This document shows positions 1-8,753 of a DNA stretch of 64,000 nucleotides, one piece after another. Within the stretch, counting starts at the first letter, position 1. Each line of letters begins with the position of its first letter. The stretch is taken from assembly GCA_040766655.1 (NCBI GenBank), contig JAXGQB010000008.1, forward strand, positions 186,001 through 250,000. Direction: 5' to 3'. The notes beneath the pieces were generated by a model. It saw nothing but the letters and a program-made list of their open reading frames with translations, was not told the DNA's origin and ran no database searches. The position numbers and the translations under genes were made by a program. The stretch is from JALOOB01 sp040766655. GTDB taxonomy: Bacteria; Chloroflexota; Anaerolineae; CG2-30-64-16.

Positions 1-123
1 CAGCAATTCCTGGCAGTGGCCGCTCTTCAGCTCGTTGCTGAACAGGCCGGCCAGGTAGCAGGCATTCCCGGCCTGCAGCCGGGCAAGCGCCTCCCCGGCG
101 CTGAGGGTGGATTGAGCCGTCAT
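1..123 (-). CDS. Probable beta-carbonic anhydrase, N-terminal fragment
   Basis: The first 41 codons of a minus-strand gene run off the left edge. The ATG at 123 is preceded by a strong AGGAGG with a 7-base spacer. The segment SAGEALARLQAGNACYLAG resembles the N-terminal helix of beta-carbonic anhydrases, which commonly reads A-x-x-R-L-x-x-G-N-x-x-Y/F. The zinc-binding Cys and His residues lie outside the window, so the family call rests on this segment alone. It is divergently transcribed from the DinB-like gene. Confidence 0.45.
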   Translation of the reverse strand, partial: MTAQSTLSAGEALARLQAGNACYLAGLFSNELKSGHCQELL

Positions 124-240
124 GACTTTGCCTCCTGAGATCACGCGTCTGGGCGATCTCCTCGATGTGTCTGGTTGGGCGCGGGCGATTTTCCCGACGC
201 TCGGCGCCTCTGCGATGGTCGAGTGGCCACTATCATACTC

Positions 241-258
241 CCGCAGAATGTTCTGCGG
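241..258. promoter_or_regulatory. Dyad in the divergent intergenic region
   Basis: A perfect inverted repeat, with arms CCGCAGAA and TTCTGCGG separated by two bases, lies between the two divergent genes. It sits upstream of the putative -10 at 301-306, so it could be an operator. No regulator is encoded nearby. Confidence 0.35.
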
Positions 259-300
259 CCAATCCGGCGATGCCGTGCAGTGCAGCGGTCCCGTCTGCAG

Positions 301-306
301 TATAAT
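301..306 (+). promoter_or_regulatory. Putative -10 element of the DinB-like gene
   Basis: A TATAAT hexamer lies 37 bases before the ATG at 343, and an AGGAGG ribosome-binding site lies at 331-336. No convincing -35 hexamer is seen at the usual distance. Confidence 0.35.
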
Positions 307-342
307 GGTAGCGGTGTCGATGTCCCTGTGAGGAGGTCCATC

Positions 343-822
343 ATGATTGAGCCGCGAATCGCCGCGCTGGTCGCCCGGCTGGAGAAGGGCGGGCGCAAAA
401 CCCAGGAAGTGCTGGCCGGGCTCACGCCCGACCAGTGGCGGGCCGTGGTCTATCCCGATCCGCGGTGGACCGTGCGCGACCTGCTGGCGCACTTCGTCGC
501 TGCCGAGGAGCGGCTCCTGGAGTTGGCGCAGGACGTCGCCGCGGGCGGCCCGGGCGCACCGGTGGACTTCGACTTTGACGCGTTCAACGCGGAGCAGAAG
601 GAACTTCTGGCCGGGCAATCCCCGGACGTGCTCCTTGCCGGCCTGGCAGACGCACGCGGGCGAACGCTGGCTTGGGTCGGCTCGCTGGCGGCGGATCAGC
701 TCGACCGGGTGGGGCGCCATCCCGCGCTGGGCGAGGTGAGCCTGGAGACGATGATCACGGCCATCTACGGCCACCAGCTGCTGCACATGCGCGACCTGGC
801 GGAACGCCTGCGCGGGGATTAG
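343..822 (+). CDS. DinB / mycothiol-dependent maleylpyruvate isomerase-like four-helix protein
   Basis: A 159-residue protein with the organisation of the DinB_2/MDMPI-N family: an N-terminal helix, a segment WTVRDLLAHFVAAEERL carrying the first His (around residue 50), and a C-terminal YGHQLLHMRDL segment with two further His. In this superfamily such histidines bind a divalent metal, and members include thiol-dependent transferases and isomerases. The substrate is unknown. The ATG at 343 was chosen because AGGAGG lies six bases upstream; a longer frame from 175 has no such support and covers the promoter region. Confidence 0.7.
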   Translation: MIEPRIAALVARLEKGGRKTQEVLAGLTPDQWRAVVYPDPRWTVRDLLAHFVAAEERLLELAQDVAAGGPGAPVDFDFDAFNAEQKELLAGQSPDVLLAGLADARGRTLAWVGSLAADQLDRVGRHPALGEVSLETMITAIYGHQLLHMRDLAERLRGD

Positions 823-852
823 CCAGCCGGCTTGCCGCCGGCCGCGACGCGC

Positions 853-3800
853 CTACTTCGTCGACTGGCTCAGCACGCTGACGGCCAGCAGTGTGGCCTG
901 GCCCGAGCGCCTCAGCTTTCCGGGGTCGATGGCCTCGACCGTGTCGTGGCGGGTATGGGCACTGTGGTCTGCGCCGTCCCAGCTGACGTACGCGCTGAGC
1001 GCCGAGCGGCCGCCGAAGCCGATGGGGCTGCCCATGCCGAAATGCGGGCCGCGGCCGCGGGTGGTGACGGCGGTGCCGAGTTCGTTGCCTGCATCCTGGA
1101 AGAGCTGCACCAGGCTGAAGCTGGTGTTCGGGCCCAGCGCCAAGCCCTTTCCGGTGCCCGCACCCATGCCGCTCAGCTCGATCACCGCGTCCACGGTGAG
1201 CCCGCTGAACCCGATCTTCGCGCCCATGGTGTTCTTGACGCTGAATCCCTCGCGGCGCTCGCCGCCCGCCCAAGCCACGAAGAGCACGGTGCGCCTTGGC
1301 TGGACGGCCTCCTGCATCGCGCGGGCGATCTCGAGCATCGCGGCGACGCCGCTTGCGTTGTCGTTTGCGCCGGGGTAAAGCGTACCGTCTGGACCGGTTC
1401 CCAGGCCATCGTAGTAGGCGGAGACGATGATCACGTGGCTGTCCAGGCCGCCCATTGCATCGTGGCCCGGGATGAAGCCGATGACGTCCAGGTAGGCCTC
1501 CTTGCGGTCGGCCTGTGCGACGGGGACCGCGATTGCGACATGGGCGCCGGGCTCGGTCATCGCAAGCTGGCCGGGCGCGAGGCCGGCCGATAGCGCCGCC
1601 AGGCTCGCGAGTGTTCCGCCGGAGTCCTCGAGCAGCTGCTCGGCGACGTCCGCGGTGATCATGAGCGCGGGCAGGTCGCCGAGGCTTCGCAGCATGAAGC
1701 CGGGGAAGAGGTCCCTGCGCTCGAGGAAGACCGGGTCGTCGACTACGATGAGGATACCGCCGATCCGCCGCGTCAGCCGCTCGTAGCTCCGGCTCCGCTC
1801 GAGCGCCTCGTCGAGGCGGGCGAAGTCAGCCTCGTGAAGCAGGAGGACCTGGCCATCGAGCGGCAGATCCAGCAGGCTTTGGGTGTAGCCACTGCCTGTC
1901 TCCAAGGCCTGTGTTGCGACCGCGACGCCGACGACGGGGAGCGGGCCGCGGCGCGCTCCTATTTCGTCTTCATCGATGTAGAGGCCGTAGCCGGCGTACT
2001 CAACGAAATCCTGCCGGTAGGTGAACGCCTGGGCCACCTGTCCACTCGCCCGGTCCAGCAGGTCGAGCTGCGGCACAGCGCTCAGGTGTGGCCTTGGCGC
2101 GACCTGCGTGCGGATGTAGGTTTCCCGGTCACCGGCCGGCTGCAGGCCCATTCTCTCCATCTCCCCCGCGATGTAGGCGGCCGCGGCCGCCGCACCCGGC
2201 GTGCCGGACTCACGGCCGGCCAGCTCTGGGGATGCCAGTACCGCGATGTCGGCCAGCGCCCTCTGCGCGTCGAAGTGCTCGACCTGCCGGCTGTAGACGG
2301 CCAGGGGCGTGGCGGACCGGATCAGCGAGACCGCGCCCGCGAAGACGATCGCAGCGGCGACGATCGTGTACCGGTTGATGACGCGGCCGATGTTGACGCG
2401 GCTCTCCTCGAGGAATCGGCGCAGCCCTTCACCCAGCAGGTTGAACGCGAGGATAGCGAGGAAGAAGGCCACGCCGGGATACCAGGCGAGCCACGGGTAG
2501 CTGCGCCACCAGTTGCGGATGTTGGCCAGCAGCGCGCTCCACTCGGGCACGTCGGAGAAGTAGTACACGATGGCCTGCATTCCCGCAGATTGCCCGATGT
2601 CGGCCCGGAAGCCGCCGCCCACGAAGATGTTGAGGAACCCGAGGTCGGCGAGCAGCATGAGCACGCTGGCCATCTCCAGCGCGGCCATGACCAGCAGGGG
2701 CGCCCACAGATGGGGGAGCACGTGCCGCGCCAACACCCAGCCAGCCCGCGCGCCGACCGTGCGCGCGCCCTCGATGTAGGGCTGCGGCTTCAGGCCGATC
2801 ACCTGACCCCGCACGAACTGGGCGACCTCGCCCCATCCCACGATGCACAGGGCGGCCACGAACACGCTGAGCCCCTGCTGGATGCCGAGCGCCAGGATGA
2901 GGATCATGGCGAAGAGGGTGACCGGAAACGCGGCCCAAACCGCGATGACGGCCTGGATGATGCGATCGAGCCAGCCCCCGCGCCACCAGCCGGCCAGCAG
3001 GCCCAGCACTGCGCCCAGGATGAGCCGTGCGATCGTCGCAAAGAGCGCCAGGGTGAGCGTGGTCTTGGCGCCAGCAAGCACCAGGGCCTGGATGTCGCGG
3101 CCGATCGCATCGCTGCCCCAAGGGAAGGTGACGCCGGGCGCGAAGGGGGGCGACCGGAGCACGCCGTCGACCTTCATCACGCCGTGGGTGGTGTACGCGC
3201 TGCCCGGCGCCCAACCTTCGCCCCAGATGGCCGTCGCCAGCAGCGCGATCACCACCACCGTCCCTGCGAGAAGGGCCGGGTTCGTCAGGCCGGCCAGCAG
3301 CGCACGGCGACGCCCCGCAGACTCGCGCAGACCCGAAGTTGCAGTCGGGTCGCCCGAAGGGGCGGCAGCCGAGGCAGCGGGCGCGGGCAAGCTGCCAGGC
3401 AGGGACGCAGGCGACTGCGATCGTTGGCCGAGTCCTCTCCACACCAGGTTTTTCAGTCCATCCCGTGCATCTCTCAGCGACTGGGCCCACTCCTGCCGGC
3501 GCTGGCGCCAGGTCAGGCCGCCGGTTTCCCAGGCCTCAGCGCCCGTCTCATCGCGCACACGCGGATCGATCACCTGGTAGAGCGTCTCGAGCAGGCCGTT
3601 GACGAGCAGGAAGAGCAGGCCGAGTGCCACCAGCAGATCGACGACCAGGGTGGGCATCTCCGCCGAGATGGCCTGGAGCAGGCCGGACCCCAGGCCCGGC
3701 CAGACGAAGAAGAGCTCCACGACGGGCAGGGTGGCGAGGGAGAAACGCATCGAAACGCCCAGCGTCGTGAGGATCGGGATGGCCACGTTGCGGAGCGCGT

Positions 3801-4482
3801 GCCGGCGGATCACTATACTGCGGCTGAGCCCCTTGGATGTGGCGGTGCGCACGTAGTCCGAGCTTAGAACGTCGGCCAGGGAGACGCGCGTGATTTGGAC
3901 CAGTTGAGCCAGGGGGCGCATGGCCAAGACGAGCGCGGGCATGAGCAGGTGTGCGTCCCAGCCGAAACCCGCGGTGGGCAGCGGCGCCTTGCCGCCGCCG
4001 AACCACTTCCCAAGCTGGATGTTGATGATCCACAGGATCATGGCGAGCAGGAAGCTCGGCGTGGAGATGCCCAGGACCGAGAGTGGCAGCGCGAGCGTGG
4101 CGAGCCGGCGATGGCCCCGAACAGTGATCCAGATGCCCAACGGCACCCCGATGCCGGCCGCGATGACTAGGGACAACAGGATGAGGGCCGCGCTGCGGCC
4201 AAGGAGGGAGAGCACCAGCGACAGGGCGGCCGTCTCCTGGCGCTGCCAGGTGTAGGTGGGCGGGTGCGCGAAGACGTAATCCACCGTGCGGCGGAGCGCC
4301 TCGATGGACGCGTCGAGTAGCTGCGCGGGCAGGCCGGCGCGGCCGCGCTCGGCGAGGATCAGGCCGATGAAGGCGAGGAACGCGATTGCAAGCAGGATCA
4401 GTAGGCCACGGACGAGCCTGCGCGCGGCTGCGGCCAGGAATTGTCTCATGACGGAGTGGTGGGCGGGTGGTGCGACGGACAC
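853..4482 (-). CDS. ABC transporter permease fusion (DppB-like + DppC-like) with C-terminal degenerate M28 peptidase domain
   Basis: A 1209-residue membrane protein joining three units. Residues about 12-330 are a DppB/OppB-like permease with the EAA-type loop SDYVRTATSKGLSRS. Residues about 400-690 are a DppC/OppC-like permease with loop PYIEGARTVGARAG. After another membrane segment, residues about 730-1209 have the fold signature of M28 aminopeptidases (YPGANDNASG). In that domain the usual HxD metal motif reads AYYD, the EE pair reads GE, and the later Asp position reads Ser, so several zinc or catalytic residues appear lost. The two permeases normally form a heterodimer for peptide or nickel uptake. 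No ATPase or binding protein is adjacent in the window. Translation could also begin at Met12 (position 4449). Confidence 0.8.
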   Translation of the reverse strand: MSVAPPAHHSVMRQFLAAAARRLVRGLLILLAIAFLAFIGLILAERGRAGLPAQLLDASIEALRRTVDYVFAHPPTYTWQRQETAALSLVLSLLGRSAALILLSLVIAAGIGVPLGIWITVRGHRRLATLALPLSVLGISTPSFLLAMILWIINIQLGKWFGGGKAPLPTAGFGWDAHLLMPALVLAMRPLAQLVQITRVSLADVLSSDYVRTATSKGLSRSIVIRRHALRNVAIPILTTLGVSMRFSLATLPVVELFFVWPGLGSGLLQAISAEMPTLVVDLLVALGLLFLLVNGLLETLYQVIDPRVRDETGAEAWETGGLTWRQRRQEWAQSLRDARDGLKNLVWRGLGQRSQSPASLPGSLPAPAASAAAPSGDPTATSGLRESAGRRRALLAGLTNPALLAGTVVVIALLATAIWGEGWAPGSAYTTHGVMKVDGVLRSPPFAPGVTFPWGSDAIGRDIQALVLAGAKTTLTLALFATIARLILGAVLGLLAGWWRGGWLDRIIQAVIAVWAAFPVTLFAMILILALGIQQGLSVFVAALCIVGWGEVAQFVRGQVIGLKPQPYIEGARTVGARAGWVLARHVLPHLWAPLLVMAALEMASVLMLLADLGFLNIFVGGGFRADIGQSAGMQAIVYYFSDVPEWSALLANIRNWWRSYPWLAWYPGVAFFLAILAFNLLGEGLRRFLEESRVNIGRVINRYTIVAAAIVFAGAVSLIRSATPLAVYSRQVEHFDAQRALADIAVLASPELAGRESGTPGAAAAAAYIAGEMERMGLQPAGDRETYIRTQVAPRPHLSAVPQLDLLDRASGQVAQAFTYRQDFVEYAGYGLYIDEDEIGARRGPLPVVGVAVATQALETGSGYTQSLLDLPLDGQVLLLHEADFARLDEALERSRSYERLTRRIGGILIVVDDPVFLERRDLFPGFMLRSLGDLPALMITADVAEQLLEDSGGTLASLAALSAGLAPGQLAMTEPGAHVAIAVPVAQADRKEAYLDVIGFIPGHDAMGGLDSHVIIVSAYYDGLGTGPDGTLYPGANDNASGVAAMLEIARAMQEAVQPRRTVLFVAWAGGERREGFSVKNTMGAKIGFSGLTVDAVIELSGMGAGTGKGLALGPNTSFSLVQLFQDAGNELGTAVTTRGRGPHFGMGSPIGFGGRSALSAYVSWDGADHSAHTRHDTVEAIDPGKLRRSGQATLLAVSVLSQSTK

Positions 4483-4601
4483 GGGTCTGCCTTTGCGGAT
4501 CGGTAATTTGAAGCCGTATCATAGCACCGATCGCGCAGAATGCCCTTCTCGGCGCGGGGCGAGTCTAAGACGCCCGCCAGCGCATAAGGCGCGCCGCTTA
4601 T

Positions 4602-4633
4602 AGGTGCCGGGCACCTCGAAAGTCCCGGTACCT
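4602..4633. repeat. Dispersed GTGCCGGGCAC-type palindrome
   Basis: AGGTGCCGGGCACCT is followed by a degenerate inverted copy. Close relatives occur at 20145-20177 and 53754-53786, each between genes. Here it lies between the ABC fusion and lysK. The remainder of 4483-4727 shows no gene; a TATGAT-like hexamer on the minus strand at 4518-4523 could serve the ABC gene, but no good -35 is visible. Confidence 0.7.
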
Positions 4634-4727
4634 GGACCACTCCCCATCACCCAAAGCCCGGCGACAGCAGCGCTCTCTTGACCTCAATTGATCGCTTTAG
4701 CCTGCGCCAACCCACGGCGGATCACCT

Positions 4728-5810
4728 TCACTCCGACGTGATCTGCCGCAGGGCGTCCGCCAGCACCGCAACGCCGCGGCGCCATTCGTCGATCTCCACG
4801 TGCTCCTCGGGCGTGTGGTCCAGGCTGCTGTCGCCGGGGCCGTAGGCCAGGATGGGGCAACCCCAGGCCGGCCCGACGACGTTCATGTCGCTGGTGCCGG
4901 TCTTGGTCAGGAACACCGGCTGCCCGCCTTCCGCACGTACCGCGGAGAGAAATGCCCGCACCAGTGCCGTGTTTTTCTCGGCCCGGAACGCCTGCTCCTC
5001 CCCGCTGAACCGGAAGGAACCGACCCCATCGACGCTCACCAGCAGATGTTTCATGGTGTCGGGGGTGAGGTTCGGCGGGAGACGGAAGCCCAGCACCAGG
5101 CTCGCGGTCTCGAGCATGCCGTCGTCCTCGGATGCGAACTGTCGGAGCGAGGCCTGGACCTGTTCCCACGCGCGCTGCCGCCCCGTGTTGAGCTCTCCCA
5201 CAAGCTCCTGCACGCGGCGCCAGTACTGGAACGCCAGCTCGGGCGCGCCCGATGCGGGCCCGGCCGTGTGCGACATCATGCGCTGGAATGCCACGTCCGC
5301 GAGTAGCCGGCCCTTGTAGCCCAGCGCGACGCGCTGCCACCCCGTCGGCTCGCCGATGATGCACAGATCCGGCCGGCGCCGCGCGGCCAGGTGGCGCGCG
5401 CCCTTGGAGGTGGCGCTCTCTTCTTCCACCGCGCCTGCCACTACGATGCGCCACCCGGGCCGCGGACCGACCAGCGCGGCTGCCGTGGCGAACGCGGCCA
5501 GCGGCCCCTTCGCGTCGACCGCGCCGCGGCCGTACAGCCGGCCGTCGCGTTCTGTCACCTTGGGGAAGCCGCGCACGGTGTCGATGTGGCCCAGGAGGAT
5601 GAGCTCGCGCATCGGGCCCGCGCCGGGGGCCTCGAAGACCCCTATCGCGTTGCCGGCCGCGTCCCGATAGGCGCGGAGCCCCGCTGCGTTCAGCCACTTC
5701 ACGAGGTGATTCACCGCGGGCATCTCCTGGCCCGACGGGGAGCGAATCTCCAGCAGCTCGCGCAGGAGCGTCAGTCCTTGGGTGGTGATTTCTTCGGGGT
5801 TCGTTGCCAT
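4728..5810 (-). CDS. lysK: [LysW]-lysine hydrolase (LysK), M20 family
   Basis: This metallopeptidase releases lysine from the C-terminus of the carrier LysW in the last step of the alpha-aminoadipate pathway. The M20 signatures are ILLGHIDTV (metal His and Asp), GRGAVDAKG and AVEEESATSKGA (catalytic/ligand Glu), with the dimerisation domain in the middle and a C-terminal His segment (LDHTPEEHVEI). It is the most distal gene of the lysine operon. The ATG at 5810 was preferred because GAGG lies six bases upstream. A GTG at 5822 overlaps the stop of the preceding gene and would add four residues. Confidence 0.9.
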   Translation of the reverse strand: MATNPEEITTQGLTLLRELLEIRSPSGQEMPAVNHLVKWLNAAGLRAYRDAAGNAIGVFEAPGAGPMRELILLGHIDTVRGFPKVTERDGRLYGRGAVDAKGPLAAFATAAALVGPRPGWRIVVAGAVEEESATSKGARHLAARRRPDLCIIGEPTGWQRVALGYKGRLLADVAFQRMMSHTAGPASGAPELAFQYWRRVQELVGELNTGRQRAWEQVQASLRQFASEDDGMLETASLVLGFRLPPNLTPDTMKHLLVSVDGVGSFRFSGEEQAFRAEKNTALVRAFLSAVRAEGGQPVFLTKTGTSDMNVVGPAWGCPILAYGPGDSSLDHTPEEHVEIDEWRRGVAVLADALRQITSE

Positions 5811-5818
5811 GGTTGGCC

Positions 5819-6889
5819 TCACTTTGCTTCACGGATGTGCCGGCACAACGCTGCGGTCACTTCGGAGGTGGTCGCCCTCCCGCCCAGGTCAGGCGTGCAC
5901 ACGCCGTCGTCTACGGTCTGCTGCACCGCGGCGCGCACGCGGGATGCGGCCGCCGCCTCACCCAGATGGTCGAGCAGCAGCGCACCGCTGAGCAGCGCAC
6001 CGATCGGATTGGCGGCGCCCGTGCCCGCGATGTCGGGCGCGCTGCCGTGCACCGGCTCGAAGACCGCCACGGGGCCTGCGCCGACGTTGGCGGATGGCGC
6101 GACGCCCAGCCCGCCGATCAGCCCGGCTGCCAGGTCGGACAGGATGTCGCCGAACAGGTTTGTCGTGACGATGACGTCGAACCGGCTGGGATCGCGCACG
6201 AGCCACATGGCGGCCGCGTCGACCAGCATCTCCTCCGCCTCGACGTCGGGGTAATCGCGGGCGACGGCCAGGCAGCTCTCCCGAAACAGACCGTCGGTGA
6301 CCTTCAGGACGTTCGCCTTGTGGACGATCGTGACGCGCGCTCCCGGCCGCGCGCGTCGCCGCGCCTGTTCGAATGCGACGCGCGCGATGCGCTCGCTGGC
6401 CATCCCCGTGATCACGCGCTCCGCGATGGCCGTGTCTCCCGTGCGGCACTCCCGCCCACTGTAGAGCCCTTCGGTGTTCTCCCGCACGATGAGCAGATCG
6501 ATCGGGGGCGCGCCGGGCAGGAGGGACTTCGCTGGCCGCAGGTTGGCGTACAGGTCGAAGTGCCGGCGCAGCGCCAGGATCGGGCTGCGGTAGGTCGGGG
6601 GCTGGGGACTGGGGATAGGGGGCTGGGGATTGGGGACTTGAGATTGGGAGCCGGGGGCCGGGGCGCCGGTGGTGGGCGATTGGGTCGCGCCGAAAAGTGT
6701 GGCATCGGCGGTCTGCACCGCAGCCAGCGTCTCCGGGGGGAGCGCGTCGCCACGGCGCATGAAGCAGTCCCAGCCGGCCTCGGCGGTGACGAAGTGCGCG
6801 GACGGCAGGGCCGCTGCGATGGCGTCCGCAGCAGCAGGCACGACCTCCTGGCCGACACCGTCGCCGGCGATGAGACAGATGGTTGGCAT
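5819..6889 (-). CDS. Homoisocitrate dehydrogenase
   Basis: A decarboxylating dehydrogenase of the isocitrate/isopropylmalate family, 356 residues, that converts homoisocitrate to 2-oxoadipate. It keeps the N-terminal ICLIAGDGVGQEV, LDLYANVRPAKS-like (FDLYANLRPAKS), VRENTEGLY, VIVTTNLFGDILSDLAA and EPVHGSAPDIAG signatures and resembles the Thermus enzyme closely. After SPTTGAPAPG it contains an extra stretch of about 20 Pro/Gln/Ser-rich residues encoded by a heptanucleotide repeat. The gene sits between lysU and lysK in the lysine operon, which supports homoisocitrate rather than isopropylmalate as substrate. Confidence 0.88.
   Translation of the reverse strand: MPTICLIAGDGVGQEVVPAAADAIAAALPSAHFVTAEAGWDCFMRRGDALPPETLAAVQTADATLFGATQSPTTGAPAPGSQSQVPNPQPPIPSPQPPTYRSPILALRRHFDLYANLRPAKSLLPGAPPIDLLIVRENTEGLYSGRECRTGDTAIAERVITGMASERIARVAFEQARRRARPGARVTIVHKANVLKVTDGLFRESCLAVARDYPDVEAEEMLVDAAAMWLVRDPSRFDVIVTTNLFGDILSDLAAGLIGGLGVAPSANVGAGPVAVFEPVHGSAPDIAGTGAANPIGALLSGALLLDHLGEAAAASRVRAAVQQTVDDGVCTPDLGGRATTSEVTAALCRHIREAK
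6595..6665. repeat. Heptanucleotide tandem repeat inside homoisocitrate dehydrogenase gene
   Basis: Imperfect 7-base units of the type GGGGACT/GGGGATT/GGGGATA follow each other across about 70 bases. The block is in frame and is translated as a low-complexity loop. Similar units recur in dsrN (51443-51502) and next to the GH31 gene (55984-56085). Such short tandemly repeated elements are known from cyanobacteria. Confidence 0.85.
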
Positions 6890-6891
6890 GG

Positions 6892-7401
6892 CTAACCCTC
6901 CGCCTGGGGAGCCAACTGGGCGCGGAGCATCGGGATGAGGCCGCCGGCGGCGAGGATGGCTGCGACTGAGGACGAGAAGGGCGGGAAGCGAAACTCGCCG
7001 GCGGCGCAGCTAACCACGCAACGATCCGGATCGACGGTAACAGGCTCTCCAGGCTGGATCGCCGTAACCGCCTCCGGACAAATCACCGGCAGGAGGCCGT
7101 TGTTGACGGCATTGCGGAAGTATATCCTTGCGAAGGATTGCGCAATGATAACCCGGATTCCGGCCGAACGCAAGCACGTCACGGCCTGCTCGCGGCTGCT
7201 GCCGCAGCCCCAGTTGCGTCCGGCCACGATGATGTCGCCGGGCTGCACCGCGCCGGCGAAGGCCGGATCCAGGTCCTCCAGGGCATGCCGCGCCATCTCC
7301 GCGGGCTCGTGGAGGGTGTAGGTGTATTTGCCCGGAAAGATGACATCGGTGTTGACGTCATCGCCGTAGACCCATGCGCGACCTCGATACATATGATTCA
7401 T
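6892..7401 (-). CDS. lysU: Homoaconitase small subunit (LysU)
   Basis: The 169-residue swivelling subunit pairs with LysT to isomerise homocitrate to homoisocitrate through homoaconitate. It shows YGDDVNTDVIFPGKY near the start, GRNWGCGSSREQA (the substrate-binding loop of the leuD/hacB family) and ARIYFRNAVNNGL. The ATG at 7401 overlaps the lysT stop as ATGA and has GAGG six bases upstream, so the two subunits are probably translationally coupled. Leucine biosynthesis use (LeuD) is possible in principle, but the operon context favours lysine. Confidence 0.9.
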   Translation of the reverse strand: MNHMYRGRAWVYGDDVNTDVIFPGKYTYTLHEPAEMARHALEDLDPAFAGAVQPGDIIVAGRNWGCGSSREQAVTCLRSAGIRVIIAQSFARIYFRNAVNNGLLPVICPEAVTAIQPGEPVTVDPDRCVVSCAAGEFRFPPFSSSVAAILAAGGLIPMLRAQLAPQAEG

Positions 7402-8753
7402 GGATTGCCTCGATTTGACGGCGCGGAGCCGGTCCACGCCAGATCGTGCAACTCAGCGGGGGTGGGGATGTGTCCCAGGACCGCGGCGGCCGCCACGACG
7501 AGGGGGCCGGCGAGGTAGATGGACGCGGCCGGGTTGCCCATGCGGCCGCGGAAGTTCCGGTTGGCGGTACTGATCACGGTCTCGCCCGCGGCCGGCACGC
7601 CGAAGTGGTTGCCCATGCACGGGCCGCACCCCGGCACGCCCAGCATCGCGCCCGCGGCCATGAGCGTCTCGACGTGGCCCGCCCTCAGCGCGGCCTGCAG
7701 AACCTCGTCGGAAGCAGGCACGACGATCAGGCGCACGCCCGGCGCCACACGGCGCACCAGGCCATTGGGACCCCGCAGAACGCGTGCGGCAAGAGCCAGG
7801 TCCTCGAGCCGGCCGTTCGTGCACGTCCCGATGAACGCCTGGTGCACCGGCTGGCCGGCCGCGTGTGACAGCGGCGCCACGGACGCCGGGCTGTGAGGCA
7901 GGGCCACGGCCGGCTCGATCGCATGGAGGTCCACGAGATGGCGCCCGACGTAAGCGGCGTCGTCATCGGGATACAGCGCCCCGGCAGCCAGCGCGTCCCG
8001 GTGCGCTTCGGGAAGGTCGCCCTGCCCGCGCGCCAGCCGGGCCGCCAGCCAGTCAAAAATCGCGTCGTCCGGCTCGAGGTACGCACTCTTCGCGCCCGAC
8101 TCTGCCAGCAGGTTCGGGAGGACCATCCGGCTCTCCACACTGAGCCCGGCAAGCCCAGGCCCCCCGATCTCGATGGCCCGGTAGAGCCCGGCATCGGGAC
8201 CCAGCAGGTGCAGGAGCCAGAGGCCGAGGTCCTTCGCTGTTGCGCCTGGCTGCAGCGCGCCGGCCAGGTCCACCCGGATCGTCTCGGGCACGCGTAGCCA
8301 GAGGACGCCGGTGGCCCAGAGCGCGGCCGCCTCGCTGCGGCCGATGCCCGCGCCGAACGCGCCGAGCCAGCCGAAATGGGTGGTGTGGCTGTCTGCACCC
8401 AGTATGAGCTGGCCGGGCAAGGCCAGCGCCTCCTCGCTGACCACCTGGTGGCACACGCCGTGGCCTGCATCGAAGAAGTGCCGGATGCCCTGCTCGGCCA
8501 CGAAGCGCCGGATCTCCGCGTGATTCGCCGCGTGCTCGGCGGTCGGTGCCGGCACAGCGTGGTCGAGGACGATCGCAAGCCGTTCGGGATGCCTTACGCG
8601 CGACCGGCCCAGCGTGGCGAACAGCCCCCCGATGGCCGCGGTGTTGTCGTGGCTCAGCACCACGTCGGGCGCGGCGTCGACGATCTGTCCGACGGTCACG
8701 TGGTCCAGCCCGGCCGCGCGCGCGAGCGCCTTCTGTGCGAACGTCTCACCCAT
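7398..8753 (-). CDS. lysT: Homoaconitase large subunit (LysT)
   Basis: The 451-residue aconitase-family catalytic subunit binds a [4Fe-4S] cluster. Cluster ligands are visible in FIGTCTNGRLEDL and in GCGPCMGNHFG. The N-terminal LSHDNTAAI and GADSHTTHFGWLGAFGAG segments are typical. It is somewhat longer than the usual 418-420 residues, mainly at the C-terminus. Its ATG lies eight bases inside the 3' end of the homocitrate synthase gene, and it overlaps lysU downstream. Confidence 0.9.
   Translation of the reverse strand: MGETFAQKALARAAGLDHVTVGQIVDAAPDVVLSHDNTAAIGGLFATLGRSRVRHPERLAIVLDHAVPAPTAEHAANHAEIRRFVAEQGIRHFFDAGHGVCHQVVSEEALALPGQLILGADSHTTHFGWLGAFGAGIGRSEAAALWATGVLWLRVPETIRVDLAGALQPGATAKDLGLWLLHLLGPDAGLYRAIEIGGPGLAGLSVESRMVLPNLLAESGAKSAYLEPDDAIFDWLAARLARGQGDLPEAHRDALAAGALYPDDDAAYVGRHLVDLHAIEPAVALPHSPASVAPLSHAAGQPVHQAFIGTCTNGRLEDLALAARVLRGPNGLVRRVAPGVRLIVVPASDEVLQAALRAGHVETLMAAGAMLGVPGCGPCMGNHFGVPAAGETVISTANRNFRGRMGNPAASIYLAGPLVVAAAAVLGHIPTPAELHDLAWTGSAPSNRGNP

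Noticed and set aside
1834..3867. A 677-codon plus-strand open frame
   Set aside because: It is antisense to the ABC permease fusion, rich in Arg/Gly/Asp from the GC skew of the opposite strand, and has no ribosome-binding site or family similarity.
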